In this document: positions 1 to 9,940 of the stretch, piece after piece
How positions within the stretch are numbered: position 1 is the first letter of the stretch
Layout: the number at the start of each line of letters is the position of its first letter
DNA from: an uncultured Muribaculaceae bacterium
GTDB taxonomy: Bacteria > Bacteroidota > Bacteroidia > Bacteroidales > Muribaculaceae
Direction of reading: 5' to 3'
Assembly: GCA_910584055.1 (NCBI GenBank)
Contig: CAJTZS010000003.1
Coordinates: 62,001-126,000 of the forward strand
Length of the DNA: 64,000 nucleotides
Translations under genes and position numbers: made by a program
The notes under the pieces: generated by a model
What the model was told of the DNA's origin: nothing
Seen by the model: only the letters and a program-made list of their open reading frames with translations
The model's database searches: none

Positions 1-908
1 TGACATGGAACGATTCCTTCAGCCTATGTAGTTCTCCCTTCAATTATAGCGTAGGACTGACCTTTTCCGATTACACTTCTAAATACACCAAATGTGATAA
101 TCCTTCCGGGCTGATAAGCGATCCATATGTCGGACGCAAGGACGGTGAGATATGGGGATATCTTGTTGACGGACTTTTCGCTAATGACGAAGAGGCGGCA
201 AAATATGCCAAAGAAGTGGATCTTAGCATAGTCGCACCGGGTTGCTATAACGCTACAGGCTCCTATGGCGCAGGAGTGCGTGGAGGAGACCTCAAATATC
301 TTGACCTTGACGGCAATCATATCGTGAACAGCGGAAAGGGAACGCTTGACGATCCGGGCGACCGCAGGATAATCGGTAACTCCACTCCCCGTTATCATTA
401 CGGGATAAATGTCTCCGCGCAATGGAAAGGGATTGACTTGGCGGTGTTTGTTCAAGGTATAGGGAAGCAGGATTGGTATCCCGGTTCGGACAACATGCGT
501 TTCTGGGGGCCTTATGCTCGTCCTTACGGGACATTCGTGCCGCGCAATTTTATGAGTGACGTCTGGAGTGAATCAAACCCCGATGCCTATTTCCCCAGAG
601 CGAGGGCATATTCATCGCTCAACACAACCAACGGCACTGTCTATTATACCAATGACCGCTACTTGCAGAATCTGGCGTATTGCAGGCTCAAAAACCTGAC
701 CATAGGGTATACTTTCCCCGATAAATGGATGAAGAAGATCTATGTTTCGAATCTCAGGATATATGTATCAGGAGAGAACCTGCTGACGGCAACTGCTTTG
801 AAAAACAAGTTCCTTGACCCCGAGCAGGCCTCTGCCGCCTCCAATAAGCTTTCCAACGTCTATCCCTGGAACAAGACTTTCTGTGTCGGAGTTAACCTAA
901 CTTTTTAA
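1..908 (+). CDS. SusC/RagA-family TonB-dependent outer-membrane receptor, 3' part
   Basis: The reading frame is open from the window edge, so only the last ~300 residues are present and the true start lies upstream. It carries the end of a SusC-type beta-barrel: a late motif GKQDWYPGSDN, alternating aromatic strands, and the barrel-closing tail ending in VNLTF followed by TAA. SusC proteins import glycans across the outer membrane using TonB energy, with a SusD lid. The next gene, 14 bp on, is that SusD partner, so this heads (or is early in) the polysaccharide-utilization operon. The substrate cannot be read from this fragment. The family call is secure; the partial state is due to the window boundary. 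Confidence 0.93.
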   Translation, partial: TWNDSFSLCSSPFNYSVGLTFSDYTSKYTKCDNPSGLISDPYVGRKDGEIWGYLVDGLFANDEEAAKYAKEVDLSIVAPGCYNATGSYGAGVRGGDLKYLDLDGNHIVNSGKGTLDDPGDRRIIGNSTPRYHYGINVSAQWKGIDLAVFVQGIGKQDWYPGSDNMRFWGPYARPYGTFVPRNFMSDVWSESNPDAYFPRARAYSSLNTTNGTVYYTNDRYLQNLAYCRLKNLTIGYTFPDKWMKKIYVSNLRIYVSGENLLTATALKNKFLDPEQASAASNKLSNVYPWNKTFCVGVNLTF

Positions 909-922
909 ACAGCTTCTTAACA

Positions 923-2668
923 ATGAAATATCAATATATAATTATAGTATTGCTTACGGTAATACTCTCGGGATGCGAGTCGGAACTCGACCGTTTCCCG
1001 AAAGATAAATTGACTCCCGACACTTTCTTCAATACAGGAGGAGAATGCGAACTTTATACGAATGATTTCTACACGATGTTTCCCGGCGGGAGCGACATCT
1101 ATGGCGAAGGGGCGGACATAATTTCGAAGACGAGTCTCAGCGAGGAGGTGATGGGCACAAGGATTGTCCCCTCCACTGCTTCCACGTGGAACTGGGACAA
1201 ACTTCGCGACATAAACTTCTTCCTTGAGCATTCCGTCAACTGTAAAGATGATGATGACAGGTTGAAATACGAAGGTGTCGCAAGGTTTTTCAGAGCTTAT
1301 TTCTATTTTGAGAAGATTAAGAGATACGGGGATGTGCCTTGGCTCGACAAGGCACTTCCTTCCTCAAGTCCTGACCTCTATATGGGACGCACGCCCCGGG
1401 CAGAGGTGGTGGAACATGTGATGGAAGACCTCGATTTCGCGATCAAGAACCTTGGCAATGCAAAGGAGCTTTACAGGGTTTCCAAATGGACGGCATTGGC
1501 ATTAAAAAGCCGGGTGTGCCTTTTCGAGGGAACGTTCAGGAAATACCATGGACAGCCTGACTGGAAAGAGATGCTTAATCAATGCGCTGCGGCATCACTT
1601 GAGTTTATGAATTCATCGGGATATTCGATTCAAGTAGCTGGGACAACTCCCTATCAGACGCTGTTCAGCAACCTTAAGGCCGACGCAACGGAAATTATTC
1701 TCGCCCGTGCTTACAACAGCGACCTCGGTCTGCGTCACGATGCCAACGGATATGTTACTTCCATGAGCATGGGGCGTCCGGGACTGCTCAAAGATATAGC
1801 CGATATGTATCTGATGACGGACGGCACTCCCTTCACCTCGAAAGAGGGGTATCAGACCATGTCCCTTCCCGAGCAAAGCAAGAACCGTGACAAACGTTTC
1901 TCCCAAACTGTCAGGACACCCGGATATAAAAGAATCGGCGAGACAACTTTCTCCGCTCCAAATCTTGCATCGTGTGAAACCGGCTACCAACCCATAAAAT
2001 ATCTTCAGGCAGCCAAATATGATGCCTATAATGCCTCTACGAACGATCTTCCCCTCTTCCGGGCAGCAGAGGTGTATCTTAACTATGCGGAGGCGAAGGC
2101 TGAGTGCGGGACTCTCACACAAGACGATATCGACAAATCGATAAAGCCCCTGCGCGACAGAGCAGGGGTGGCAAACCTCTCCCTTGCAAAAGCGAATGCG
2201 TCTCCCGATGAATATCTGCTTGATCCTATAACGGGATATATAAATGTAGGAGAAGAGAATAAAGGCGTTATCCTTGAAATCCGTAGGGAGAGGACGCTGG
2301 AACTTATAATGGAAGGTTTCCGATATTGGGACATAATAAGATGGCATGAAGGGCAACGGTTTGAGCGTACGTTCTTAGGGTTGTATTTCCCCGGTCCTGG
2401 CGAATATGACCTGAACGACGACGGAAAGCCTGACGTGTGTCTATGGAAAGATTCGAAACCGGCTACATCGGCCATGAATTCGTATGAACTCGGCAAAGAT
2501 ATTTTCTTGACGGACGGAACTTCGGGGAACATAGTGCTCCATACTGATTATCCCCGCAAATGGACTTCCCCCCGCGATTATCTTTATCCTGTACCGACCG
2601 ACGACCGGATTCTCACCCAGGGGGCGATTTCCCAGAATCCGGGATGGGTTGACGGACTCAACTTCTAA
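923..2668 (+). CDS. SusD/RagB-family glycan-binding lipoprotein
   Basis: A 581-residue protein with a lipoprotein signal (hydrophobic segment, then LSGC, so the lipidated Cys is near residue 18). It has the SusD/RagB layout: an N-terminal helical TPR-like region with FFRAYFYFEKIKRYGDVP and a C-terminal region with RAAEVYLNYAEAKAE and LIMEGFRYWDIIRW, both typical of the family. It should sit on the cell surface as the lid of the preceding SusC barrel and bind oligosaccharides for import. The gene begins 14 bp after SusC, and the length matches the family. The specific glycan is not predictable from sequence alone. Confidence 0.95.
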   Translation: MKYQYIIIVLLTVILSGCESELDRFPKDKLTPDTFFNTGGECELYTNDFYTMFPGGSDIYGEGADIISKTSLSEEVMGTRIVPSTASTWNWDKLRDINFFLEHSVNCKDDDDRLKYEGVARFFRAYFYFEKIKRYGDVPWLDKALPSSSPDLYMGRTPRAEVVEHVMEDLDFAIKNLGNAKELYRVSKWTALALKSRVCLFEGTFRKYHGQPDWKEMLNQCAAASLEFMNSSGYSIQVAGTTPYQTLFSNLKADATEIILARAYNSDLGLRHDANGYVTSMSMGRPGLLKDIADMYLMTDGTPFTSKEGYQTMSLPEQSKNRDKRFSQTVRTPGYKRIGETTFSAPNLASCETGYQPIKYLQAAKYDAYNASTNDLPLFRAAEVYLNYAEAKAECGTLTQDDIDKSIKPLRDRAGVANLSLAKANASPDEYLLDPITGYINVGEENKGVILEIRRERTLELIMEGFRYWDIIRWHEGQRFERTFLGLYFPGPGEYDLNDDGKPDVCLWKDSKPATSAMNSYELGKDIFLTDGTSGNIVLHTDYPRKWTSPRDYLYPVPTDDRILTQGAISQNPGWVDGLNF

Positions 2669-2702
2669 CTGCATAATCTCATATCATCCAAAATATAAAA
2701 AC

Positions 2703-3548
2703 ATGAAATTGAATACAATGATTTTCATTAATATATTGCTCCTTTGTTCGTCCCTGTCTTTCGGGAGTTGCGACAAGATCGAAGGAGACAATTCCGATTT
2801 TGATTTCGAAAACTCCGCCAAGGCGGAGGATCCGGCGCGAGAGCCCGACTGCCTGAGGCTCGCGACATACAACACGCACCGGTGCTCACCGGCAAAAACC
2901 AATAACGCGAATTATGACAATACGGCGAAAGCAATATCCCTGATCGATGCCGATGTCATTGCCCTTCAGGAACTCGACCGAAATACGCGGTTATTTCCGG
3001 CTGACCAGATTGCCGAACTCGCAACGCGGACAGGATTGAATCCGGTGTTTTGTAAAACCATAAACTATGGTGGCGGAGAATATGGAATCGGGATGCTTTG
3101 CCGTGAGATACCCATAAAAACTGATTCCAAAGAACTTCCGGGTGAGGAGACGCGGCGTTTCCTTGTGGCTGAATTCGATTCATACGTGTACATCTGTACG
3201 CATCTGTGCGTGTCGAGTGAAGACAATAGAAACTGGTCGTTCGATATAATAAACGATTACGTGGATAAAAATTACGGCAGTTCGGAGAAACCGGTTTTTA
3301 TTGCCGGAGACATGAATACCACCACACTTCCTTCCAATGCACTACAGAAATGGACGGTCATAAGTGCTTCCTCTCCGACGTTCCCAAGCAAAAGTACGCG
3401 CATCGACTATATCCTTGCCTATAAGGGTAATGGAGCGAAATATACGGTTTCCCGCACATTCGTGCCGACTTTCACTGAACTTAAATTATCGGAAGTGTCC
3501 GATCATCTCCCGGTCATTGTCGATCTAAAGGCAGGTTCTATAAATTGA
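2703..3548 (+). CDS. Endonuclease/exonuclease/phosphatase-fold lipoprotein
   Basis: A 281-residue protein from the ATG at 2703; an in-frame TTG at 2649 lies inside the SusD gene and would place extra residues before the signal peptide, so I reject it. The N-terminus is a lipoprotein signal ending SFGSC. The rest shows the motifs of the metal-dependent EEP superfamily: TYNTHR, LQELD (metal-binding Glu), GDMN, RIDYI and the terminal SDHLPV. Surface EEP proteins are common companions of SusCD pairs and may act on phosphate or phosphodiester substituents, but the substrate is unknown. Its last codons form one arm of a 20-bp inverted repeat (3528-3547). Confidence 0.88.
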   Translation: MKLNTMIFINILLLCSSLSFGSCDKIEGDNSDFDFENSAKAEDPAREPDCLRLATYNTHRCSPAKTNNANYDNTAKAISLIDADVIALQELDRNTRLFPADQIAELATRTGLNPVFCKTINYGGGEYGIGMLCREIPIKTDSKELPGEETRRFLVAEFDSYVYICTHLCVSSEDNRNWSFDIINDYVDKNYGSSEKPVFIAGDMNTTTLPSNALQKWTVISASSPTFPSKSTRIDYILAYKGNGAKYTVSRTFVPTFTELKLSEVSDHLPVIVDLKAGSIN

Positions 3549-3723
3549 CCGCCTTATATTAATGAATTTTTAATTTGCAGGCTCTTGGCTACTTTTTGGC
3601 CTGAATCGGTAAATTTCAAAGCACTCATCGGTCGTTTAGCTCGCTAAACTCCCTCTTCGATCTTTAAAATTTCCTCGATTCATCCTCAAAAATCATCTCA
3701 AGCCAATTTATAGAACCTGCCTT
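3528..3723. repeat. Intergenic element bounded by a perfect 20-bp inverted repeat
   Basis: Bases 3528-3547 and 3704-3723 are exact reverse complements and enclose about 156 bp. The left arm covers the last codons and stop of the upstream lipoprotein gene; the right arm ends 14 bp before the next start codon. A second small palindrome (GTTTAGC/GCTAAAC, 3634-3649) lies inside. It could be a long folded RNA spacer, or a small non-autonomous element that duplicated the gene end in inverted orientation. No reading frame of note occurs within it. Confidence 0.6.
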
Positions 3724-3737
3724 AAAAGATAAGAAAT

Positions 3738-5924
3738 ATGAGGAACCTAAGTAACATTCTATACATTATTTATGCCCTTGGGGTTGCGGCATTATTCTCA
3801 GGCTGTCAGGAAACAGTGGAACTGCCCAAGGCTTTCATCACTGTCGAGACGGAGCAGATCACCGCGCCCCCTATGGCTGCGACATTTACCGTAGAGGTTG
3901 ATGCCAACTGCGAATGGAGCGCGGAACTTACCTCGGATTCATCAGACTGGGCGCATATCCCGGAAGAGAAGACAATCGGCAAAGGTAAGGTGGCGATTAC
4001 TGTCGATTCAAACAGAAGCGGGCAAAAGCGGTCATTGAATGTCAGCATACGCGACAGCAAGAATTCCATATGCACCCTCCTCACCTTGGAGCAGAACGCA
4101 ATGGGGGGAGACGGAATGCTGTCAATATCCGACCTGCGGCAGGCATTCGCATCAGGCATGGTGAATGTTGCGGACGGCATTAAAATCCGTGGGATAGTGG
4201 TTTCCGACCAAAGGAACGGTAATTTCTTTGAGAACACAATTGCCGTAGAGGATGATACAGAGCCGGAGAGTGGGATGGCAATCCAGACGAACTCCTTGAT
4301 ATATGTGAATCCGGGAGAGGAAATCGAGATAAATTTAAACGGAGCCACGTTGGATTCCTCGTCCGGCATCCTGGTTGTCAAACCCTCTTCCGATGATTGC
4401 ATCGTCCGCACTGAAAGTTCAAGAATTGTCCCCACTCCTGTTAAACTCACAGGTAGGGAACTTAACGAAGGCAGCTATGAATCCATGTTGGTGGCGGTGA
4501 ACAGCCAGATAATGTTCGCGGATATCAATAAGGAAAAACTTTCCGATAATGTCTCGGTTCAAGACATGGAAGGAATGTCTATACCCTTGGATATAGACGC
4601 TCAATGCATGTTTGCAGACAATCCGGTGCCTACAGGAAGCGGCATGACCACCGGGATTGTGAAATATAAGGAAGGGTCGGCAATTATCATGCCCCGCAAT
4701 GCTTCGGACCTCGATCTGTCGCAATCAAGGTTCGATGGAGGTGTAATGTTGCCGTATGTCTTCTCTTTCATGACGGAAGGGTCAAATGACAACGGACGTT
4801 ATGTCAATTTCATCGTTGATAAATCAGATGCCAACAAAACCTATATGGAAGCAAAAGATGGGACGGGGGCAACACTCAATGTCAATCTAAACGCCAAGAG
4901 CAAAACATTCTATTATTGGAATGAGAACAGCGGACATCACAACCTTCAGCTCGCTTCCTGGCTCGATGCCAACAAGAATTATATTCAGCTGGCATTCCCT
5001 CTCGGACAGGGACTGACCGGAGGATTCAGGCTAAGTTTCGGACTTGCAGGTCAAAAGAACGCCCCGGCTAACTGGGAACTGCAATATTCCACTGATAATT
5101 CAAGCTGGATCACATCACCGAATAAAATAAGTATACCCAAGGGGGGAGTTTTCGGCGGAGGTAAAGGTTACTTCTATTTCACGATCGAGACTCCGCTCAA
5201 TATGCCTATAGAAAGCAAATCGACCTTGTATGTCAGATTACGGCCGGTTGATAAAGTCTCAATCTCGGGCGGTGCACTTTCGGATGGATACGGGAGAATC
5301 GCGCTCCATAGCTGTGTCCTCCTCAGTGGCACAAACCGAGGAAAAACTTCCCGTCCGGCGGATGCCGTCTATTTCGAGCCTTTTGATGATCTTGACGGGG
5401 GTGTGGATTATCGTCAAGGTGACAGACTCGGTGCAATGCTAAATTATTGCGGTGACGACATCAGTGAATGGAATCCCGATATTGCCAACGGGCTTTCCGG
5501 TAGCAATGTCTGTCAACGTCCGGGATATGCGCAGATTGGCTTTGTTGAATCGCAGACTGTGAACCAGACAAAGTACACAAACAATGTCGGGACTCTTACA
5601 ACTCCTGCACTCAATGCCGCAGGGACTCTCAAACTCCGGTTCAAAGCCATGGCATATAGAAACACAAGCGTGTTCCAATGTGGCAACAACACGGCCGCCG
5701 ACATCGCCGGTGATGCAACTTCCGCAATAGTGGAGATAGTTGGGAACGGAACTATCAACGGTAAGAAGAGTGCGGAGATAACCGCCATGGGTTATTCCTC
5801 TTTCAAGACATACAATTTCGAAATCGAGAATGCCTCACCTGATACAAAGGTCCGCTTCACGTCAGACAACGTGAAGGGAGGTTTCACAAGATGGTTCATT
5901 GATGAGATATGCATAAGCAAATAA
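3738..5924 (+). CDS. BACON- and DUF5689-like surface lipoprotein
   Basis: A 728-residue protein with a lipoprotein signal (FSGC near residue 23). Residues ~30-120 look like a BACON domain (beta-rich, with the NCEWSAE motif), often carbohydrate- or mucin-binding in Bacteroidota. Residues ~125-320 resemble DUF5689, an OB-like module (IRGIVVSDQRNGNFFENTIAVED). The C-terminal ~390 residues are beta-rich, with an FEPFDDLDGG stretch and a jelly-roll-like end (RFTSDNVKGGFTRWFIDEI) resembling carbohydrate-binding modules. No catalytic motif was found. It lies within the SusCD operon and overlaps the GH3 gene by 16 nt, so it is probably a surface glycan-binding protein of the same locus. Confidence 0.72.
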   Translation: MRNLSNILYIIYALGVAALFSGCQETVELPKAFITVETEQITAPPMAATFTVEVDANCEWSAELTSDSSDWAHIPEEKTIGKGKVAITVDSNRSGQKRSLNVSIRDSKNSICTLLTLEQNAMGGDGMLSISDLRQAFASGMVNVADGIKIRGIVVSDQRNGNFFENTIAVEDDTEPESGMAIQTNSLIYVNPGEEIEINLNGATLDSSSGILVVKPSSDDCIVRTESSRIVPTPVKLTGRELNEGSYESMLVAVNSQIMFADINKEKLSDNVSVQDMEGMSIPLDIDAQCMFADNPVPTGSGMTTGIVKYKEGSAIIMPRNASDLDLSQSRFDGGVMLPYVFSFMTEGSNDNGRYVNFIVDKSDANKTYMEAKDGTGATLNVNLNAKSKTFYYWNENSGHHNLQLASWLDANKNYIQLAFPLGQGLTGGFRLSFGLAGQKNAPANWELQYSTDNSSWITSPNKISIPKGGVFGGGKGYFYFTIETPLNMPIESKSTLYVRLRPVDKVSISGGALSDGYGRIALHSCVLLSGTNRGKTSRPADAVYFEPFDDLDGGVDYRQGDRLGAMLNYCGDDISEWNPDIANGLSGSNVCQRPGYAQIGFVESQTVNQTKYTNNVGTLTTPALNAAGTLKLRFKAMAYRNTSVFQCGNNTAADIAGDATSAIVEIVGNGTINGKKSAEITAMGYSSFKTYNFEIENASPDTKVRFTSDNVKGGFTRWFIDEICISK

Positions 5925-8017
5925 GAAAATATCGCATGCTAAGATTCCTGTCAGCGGGATGTGTGCTTGCCGTCTGCGCGACGGCAGGCGCCGCCCGAAT
6001 CCACGGTATAGCCGAAGGTTATGAATGGGCAGACAGGAAACTGGCTGAGCTGACGCTTGCCGAGAAAATGAATCTTACCCGCGGATACTCCGAGTTCTAT
6101 TTCTTCGGTGTTCCGGAAAAGGGTATACCTTACGTGTATCTTTCGGATGCAACACAAGGTGTGCACATGCGCCGTAATCTTAAGGACACCACAACAGTCC
6201 GTCAACTCGAAAAATCCACAGCTTTCCCTTGCCCGGTGATGCTTGCAGCATCGTTCGACCCGGATCTTGCCTTCTCCTACGGAAAAGCCGTGGGAGAAGA
6301 ATGCCGGGCGGGCAACATCGGCGTGCTCCTCGGTCCGGGAATAAATATCGCCCGAAATTCGCAATGTGGAAGAAACTATGAATATTTCGGGGAGGATCCG
6401 GTCCTTACAGGTGAAATAGCCGCAGCTTACGTGAATGGCATTCAATCCACGGGCACTGCGGCATGCGTGAAGCATTTTCTCTGCAATGAAACCGAGTTTT
6501 ATAGAAGACGCTCCAATTCCGTAGTGGATGAAAGGGCATTACGTGAAATATACCTTTCCCCCTTTAAGAGATGCATAGATGAAGGGGTGGCATTTGTCAT
6601 GACCTCCTACAACCGCCTTAACGGGGAATGGACAGGACAGAGCAAATCGGCAATCGACTCGTTTCTGAGGGGCGAACTCGGATTCCGGAATGCCGTGATG
6701 TCAGACTGGAGTTCTGTCTATGATATGGAGAAAGTTGTGAAAAGCGGTCAAAACGTCGTCATGCCCGGGTCTGCTAAACTTAGCCGGCAACTTTCCACTC
6801 TCCTGGATGAAGGAAAAATCACTGAACGGGACATAGACAACATGGTTCGACCCCTCCTGGCGACTTGCTATGCGTATGGCCTTTATGAAAAGAAGGGGAA
6901 CTCTTCAACTGCTCCAATTGATTTTGCCCGCAACAGCTCAATTGCGGAAAAAACGGCAGAAGAAGGCATTGTGCTCCTCAAAAATTCAGGGATTTTGCCC
7001 TTGAAAAATTCAGGGACAATTCTGGTGACAGGTCCCTCGATTGATTCAAGCCCGCGAAACTGTGACAATCCTGCCTCTTCCGCCGATGTCGAAGGGTATG
7101 ACTTCGTATCCCTCAGGGATGCCCTTGTCGCAGAGTTCGGGAATCGGGTGAGATTTATAGAGAATCCGACTGTTGCGGAATTGAGGGATGCCGATGTTGT
7201 TCTGACCACAACGGGCACGGTCGACATGGAATCGTTTGAACGTCCGTACGCCCTTCCCCGTGCTGAAGAAAACAGACTCAGGGAGATAGTGTCTTCAAAT
7301 TCTAATGTCATAGTTGTCGTGTTCTCCGGTTCGGGAATTAAAATGACCGGCTGGGTTGACGAAACCTCCGCACTCCTCTATGGCTGGTATCCGGGACAGA
7401 ACGGCATGCGTGCGATAGCGGGTGTTATTTCGGGACGCATAAACCCCTCGGGTAAACTTCCGATTTCCATAGAAAAAGATTTCATGGATTCTCCGGCGAA
7501 AGGCACTATGCCAGATGGTGCAGAATTTTATAATACTGCCTTCAGGGCGTACAATGAAAAACTGATCATGCCATACGACGTAAACTATGATGAATCGATA
7601 TTGGTAGGCTACAGGTGGTACGATACGAAAAACATTGCACCCCTGTTCCCGTTCGGACATGGCCTTACCTACACAGATTGGGAGATATCCGATACAAAAG
7701 CCAAGGTTAAGGATGGGAACATATGCCTTACCCTGAATGTAAAGAATGTGGGGGATAGAGAAGGCTCGCAGGTGATTCAGGTTTATGTCTCGGAAGATCA
7801 CCCTACAGTGGCACGACCGCTCAAGGAGTTGAAGGCTTTCAGTCGCGTTTCGTTGAAGCCCGGTGAAAGCCGTAAACTGATTATCGACATCCCTGTCGAA
7901 GACCTCGCGTTCTGGGATATTGAGAACCAAAAATTCACCGTAAACAAAGGGAAATACACAATATCCGTAGGAACATCGTCTAAAGACATCTCTCAAAAAA
8001 TAAACATAAATATTTAA
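5909..8017 (+). CDS. Glycoside hydrolase family 3, beta-glucosidase-like
   Basis: A 702-residue secreted GH3 enzyme. After a signal peptide come the (alpha/beta)8 domain with GPGINIARNSQCGRNYEYFGEDP, the KHF-NETE stretch that binds sugar, and VMSDW with the nucleophile Asp266. Next is the alpha/beta sandwich (GIVLLKNSG, WYPGQNG), and finally a fibronectin-III-like domain introduced by FGHGLTYTDWE. Length and domain order are those of three-domain beta-glucosidases and beta-xylosidases. The chosen ATG overlaps the upstream gene by 16 nt; an ATG at 5936 is an alternative that still leaves a signal peptide. In the operon it would cut oligosaccharides brought in by SusCD. Exact substrate is not predictable. 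Confidence 0.94.
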   Translation: MHKQIRKYRMLRFLSAGCVLAVCATAGAARIHGIAEGYEWADRKLAELTLAEKMNLTRGYSEFYFFGVPEKGIPYVYLSDATQGVHMRRNLKDTTTVRQLEKSTAFPCPVMLAASFDPDLAFSYGKAVGEECRAGNIGVLLGPGINIARNSQCGRNYEYFGEDPVLTGEIAAAYVNGIQSTGTAACVKHFLCNETEFYRRRSNSVVDERALREIYLSPFKRCIDEGVAFVMTSYNRLNGEWTGQSKSAIDSFLRGELGFRNAVMSDWSSVYDMEKVVKSGQNVVMPGSAKLSRQLSTLLDEGKITERDIDNMVRPLLATCYAYGLYEKKGNSSTAPIDFARNSSIAEKTAEEGIVLLKNSGILPLKNSGTILVTGPSIDSSPRNCDNPASSADVEGYDFVSLRDALVAEFGNRVRFIENPTVAELRDADVVLTTTGTVDMESFERPYALPRAEENRLREIVSSNSNVIVVVFSGSGIKMTGWVDETSALLYGWYPGQNGMRAIAGVISGRINPSGKLPISIEKDFMDSPAKGTMPDGAEFYNTAFRAYNEKLIMPYDVNYDESILVGYRWYDTKNIAPLFPFGHGLTYTDWEISDTKAKVKDGNICLTLNVKNVGDREGSQVIQVYVSEDHPTVARPLKELKAFSRVSLKPGESRKLIIDIPVEDLAFWDIENQKFTVNKGKYTISVGTSSKDISQKININI

Positions 8018-8034
8018 TCTTTAAATTAACCATT

Positions 8035-9927
8035 ATGAGAAAAAGATTCCGCAAATTTTGTGGCATCGTGACGACCATATTCTTTCCCGTTGCGATGCTT
8101 AATGCCCAAACGACTGTAAACCAGATTGTTTACACTCCGAATTCAGATAATACAGCCTATACGGTAACCGGTTTCACGGAGGGTATAGTTGATGCCGTGA
8201 TTGAATCCTCCATAAATGGGATTCCAGTCACAACAATCAACGAGAAAGTATTCACGAACGCATCCTCCTTGAAAAGCGTAGTGATTCCCGCTTCAATCAC
8301 AAAAATGGGAAATTCAATATTTCAGAATAACAAATCACTTGAAACGGTGATATTCGAAGACGGAGACCAACCCCTCTCCATGGGCGGATGGACATTCAAC
8401 GGATGCGATAAAATCAAGGAAATCGCCCTGCCCGGACGCCTCGCTTCGTTTGGAGCCAACAGTAACTTCAACGGGTGCAGTGCCCTGTCGAAGATAAGCT
8501 TCGGCGATGGCTGCAAGCTGCCGGACCTTAAAAGTTATACATTTGAGAAAACCGCCTTGACAGAACTTGACCTCTCCGGCATTGAGAATCTGAAGACTGC
8601 CAATGCCAATTGTCTCCAGAATCTCACATCGCAACATATTGTCGTGACCCTTCCGAAAGCCATCACGGCAAAACCGAAAGATTTCTTGAAGAGTTGCAAT
8701 GCCGTTGAAATCATTTATCCTGAAGGTTCGGGAGATATTGCCCAGAGTTCACTCGAAGGGTATACTCAGGTTGAAACCTTAAGGTTTCCGTCAACCTTGA
8801 AAACAGTAGGAAATTCGGCCTTCAAGGGATGCACTTCGCTGAAGATTGTAAATTTCTCAGAGAATACCGTACTCAATAGCAGTCTCAATTATTGTTTCGA
8901 GAATTGCAACGCGCTCACAACCGTAGATCTCTCTCCGTTAAAATCGCTGAAAGGTCTTGTTGCAACCTTTAAAAATTCGGGGTTGAAAGAAATTGTTTTT
9001 GGAGAAAACAGCCAAATAAACACTTTCAACTGGGATACATTTGCAGGGACTCCGCTTGAGTCAATAGAGTGTCCCTCGACGCTCCAGAAGATCGGCGCCC
9101 GTGCATTCTTAAACTGCGGGAATCTGAAAACAATCAATCTCCCTGCTGGAGTTAACTCAATAAATGAGAATGCTTTCGGATATGACGAGGGTCAAAAGGG
9201 AGTGGAATGCGTGGTGTTTAATCAGCAGGGAGGAGAATGGCCGGCCGTCGATGCGGAAGGCGAGACAGGAAAAGTTGTGATCCTTGGAGCTGATACAAAG
9301 GCATATTGCTATAAAGATGTGACGGACGTGCCGCAACAGGTTGTCACGGTAGCTCCCATGTATACGGAAACTTACACGACATATTTCAATTCCGGGTGTG
9401 CGGTCGAAATTCCGGATGGCGTAAAGGCATCAACCGTAATCGGGCTTAACGGCGGAACCCTTGTGTTTGATTTCGAACAATATTCTCCGGGTATGAGTCT
9501 TCCGGGTATGACACCGGTGGTTCTCTCGTGCGCGAATCCGGATCAAACATTGTATCCGCGTATTTTGCCCGAAGGGTCAGTTGAAGCCGTTTCCCCCAAT
9601 CTCCTTGTCGGGTCGGAAACGGATGAACCCTACAGGGTAGGATTCGCAAATTACGTACTTGAGTCAACGGGAACAGGATATTCCTTCAATAAAGTAGGAG
9701 ACGGCAGCAACGTGGCTAATCATGCCTATCTATCCCTGACTCCAGCCGTAGCAGGGGAAGTGGCATCATTCCCTCTCAATAACATAGCATCCGGTTTCCC
9801 TGAAATTGTGGTAGACAACGATGTGAAGCTTACTAAGATATACAATCTTATGGGAACTGAGGTGAATCCCTGGAGCCTTTCTCCCGGCATATATGTATCG
9901 AATGGTAAAAAGTTTGTGGTGAAATAA
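8035..9927 (+). CDS. BspA-like leucine-rich-repeat surface protein with sorting-type tail
   Basis: A 630-residue protein with a signal peptide ending near LNAQ. Residues ~55-395 contain repeated LRR_5/BspA units (patterns such as SLKSVVIPASITKMG and FKGCTSLKIVNF), which give a solenoid used for adhesion or glycan contact. A beta-rich region follows. The C-terminus (KIYNLMGTEV...LSPGIYVSNGKKFVVK) resembles the type A sorting domain of type IX secretion substrates, although similar tails occur in gut Bacteroidales without proven T9SS use. It lies 17 bp after the GH3 gene, so it is probably co-expressed. The repeat call is firm; the secretion route is inferred. Confidence 0.82.
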   Translation: MRKRFRKFCGIVTTIFFPVAMLNAQTTVNQIVYTPNSDNTAYTVTGFTEGIVDAVIESSINGIPVTTINEKVFTNASSLKSVVIPASITKMGNSIFQNNKSLETVIFEDGDQPLSMGGWTFNGCDKIKEIALPGRLASFGANSNFNGCSALSKISFGDGCKLPDLKSYTFEKTALTELDLSGIENLKTANANCLQNLTSQHIVVTLPKAITAKPKDFLKSCNAVEIIYPEGSGDIAQSSLEGYTQVETLRFPSTLKTVGNSAFKGCTSLKIVNFSENTVLNSSLNYCFENCNALTTVDLSPLKSLKGLVATFKNSGLKEIVFGENSQINTFNWDTFAGTPLESIECPSTLQKIGARAFLNCGNLKTINLPAGVNSINENAFGYDEGQKGVECVVFNQQGGEWPAVDAEGETGKVVILGADTKAYCYKDVTDVPQQVVTVAPMYTETYTTYFNSGCAVEIPDGVKASTVIGLNGGTLVFDFEQYSPGMSLPGMTPVVLSCANPDQTLYPRILPEGSVEAVSPNLLVGSETDEPYRVGFANYVLESTGTGYSFNKVGDGSNVANHAYLSLTPAVAGEVASFPLNNIASGFPEIVVDNDVKLTKIYNLMGTEVNPWSLSPGIYVSNGKKFVVK

Positions 9928-9940
9928 GAAGATATTTTAG

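Noticed and set aside
2649..2702. Upstream TTG extension of the endonuclease/exonuclease/phosphatase lipoprotein
   Set aside because: It lies inside the SusD gene and would place residues before a good lipoprotein signal; the ATG at 2703 is better.
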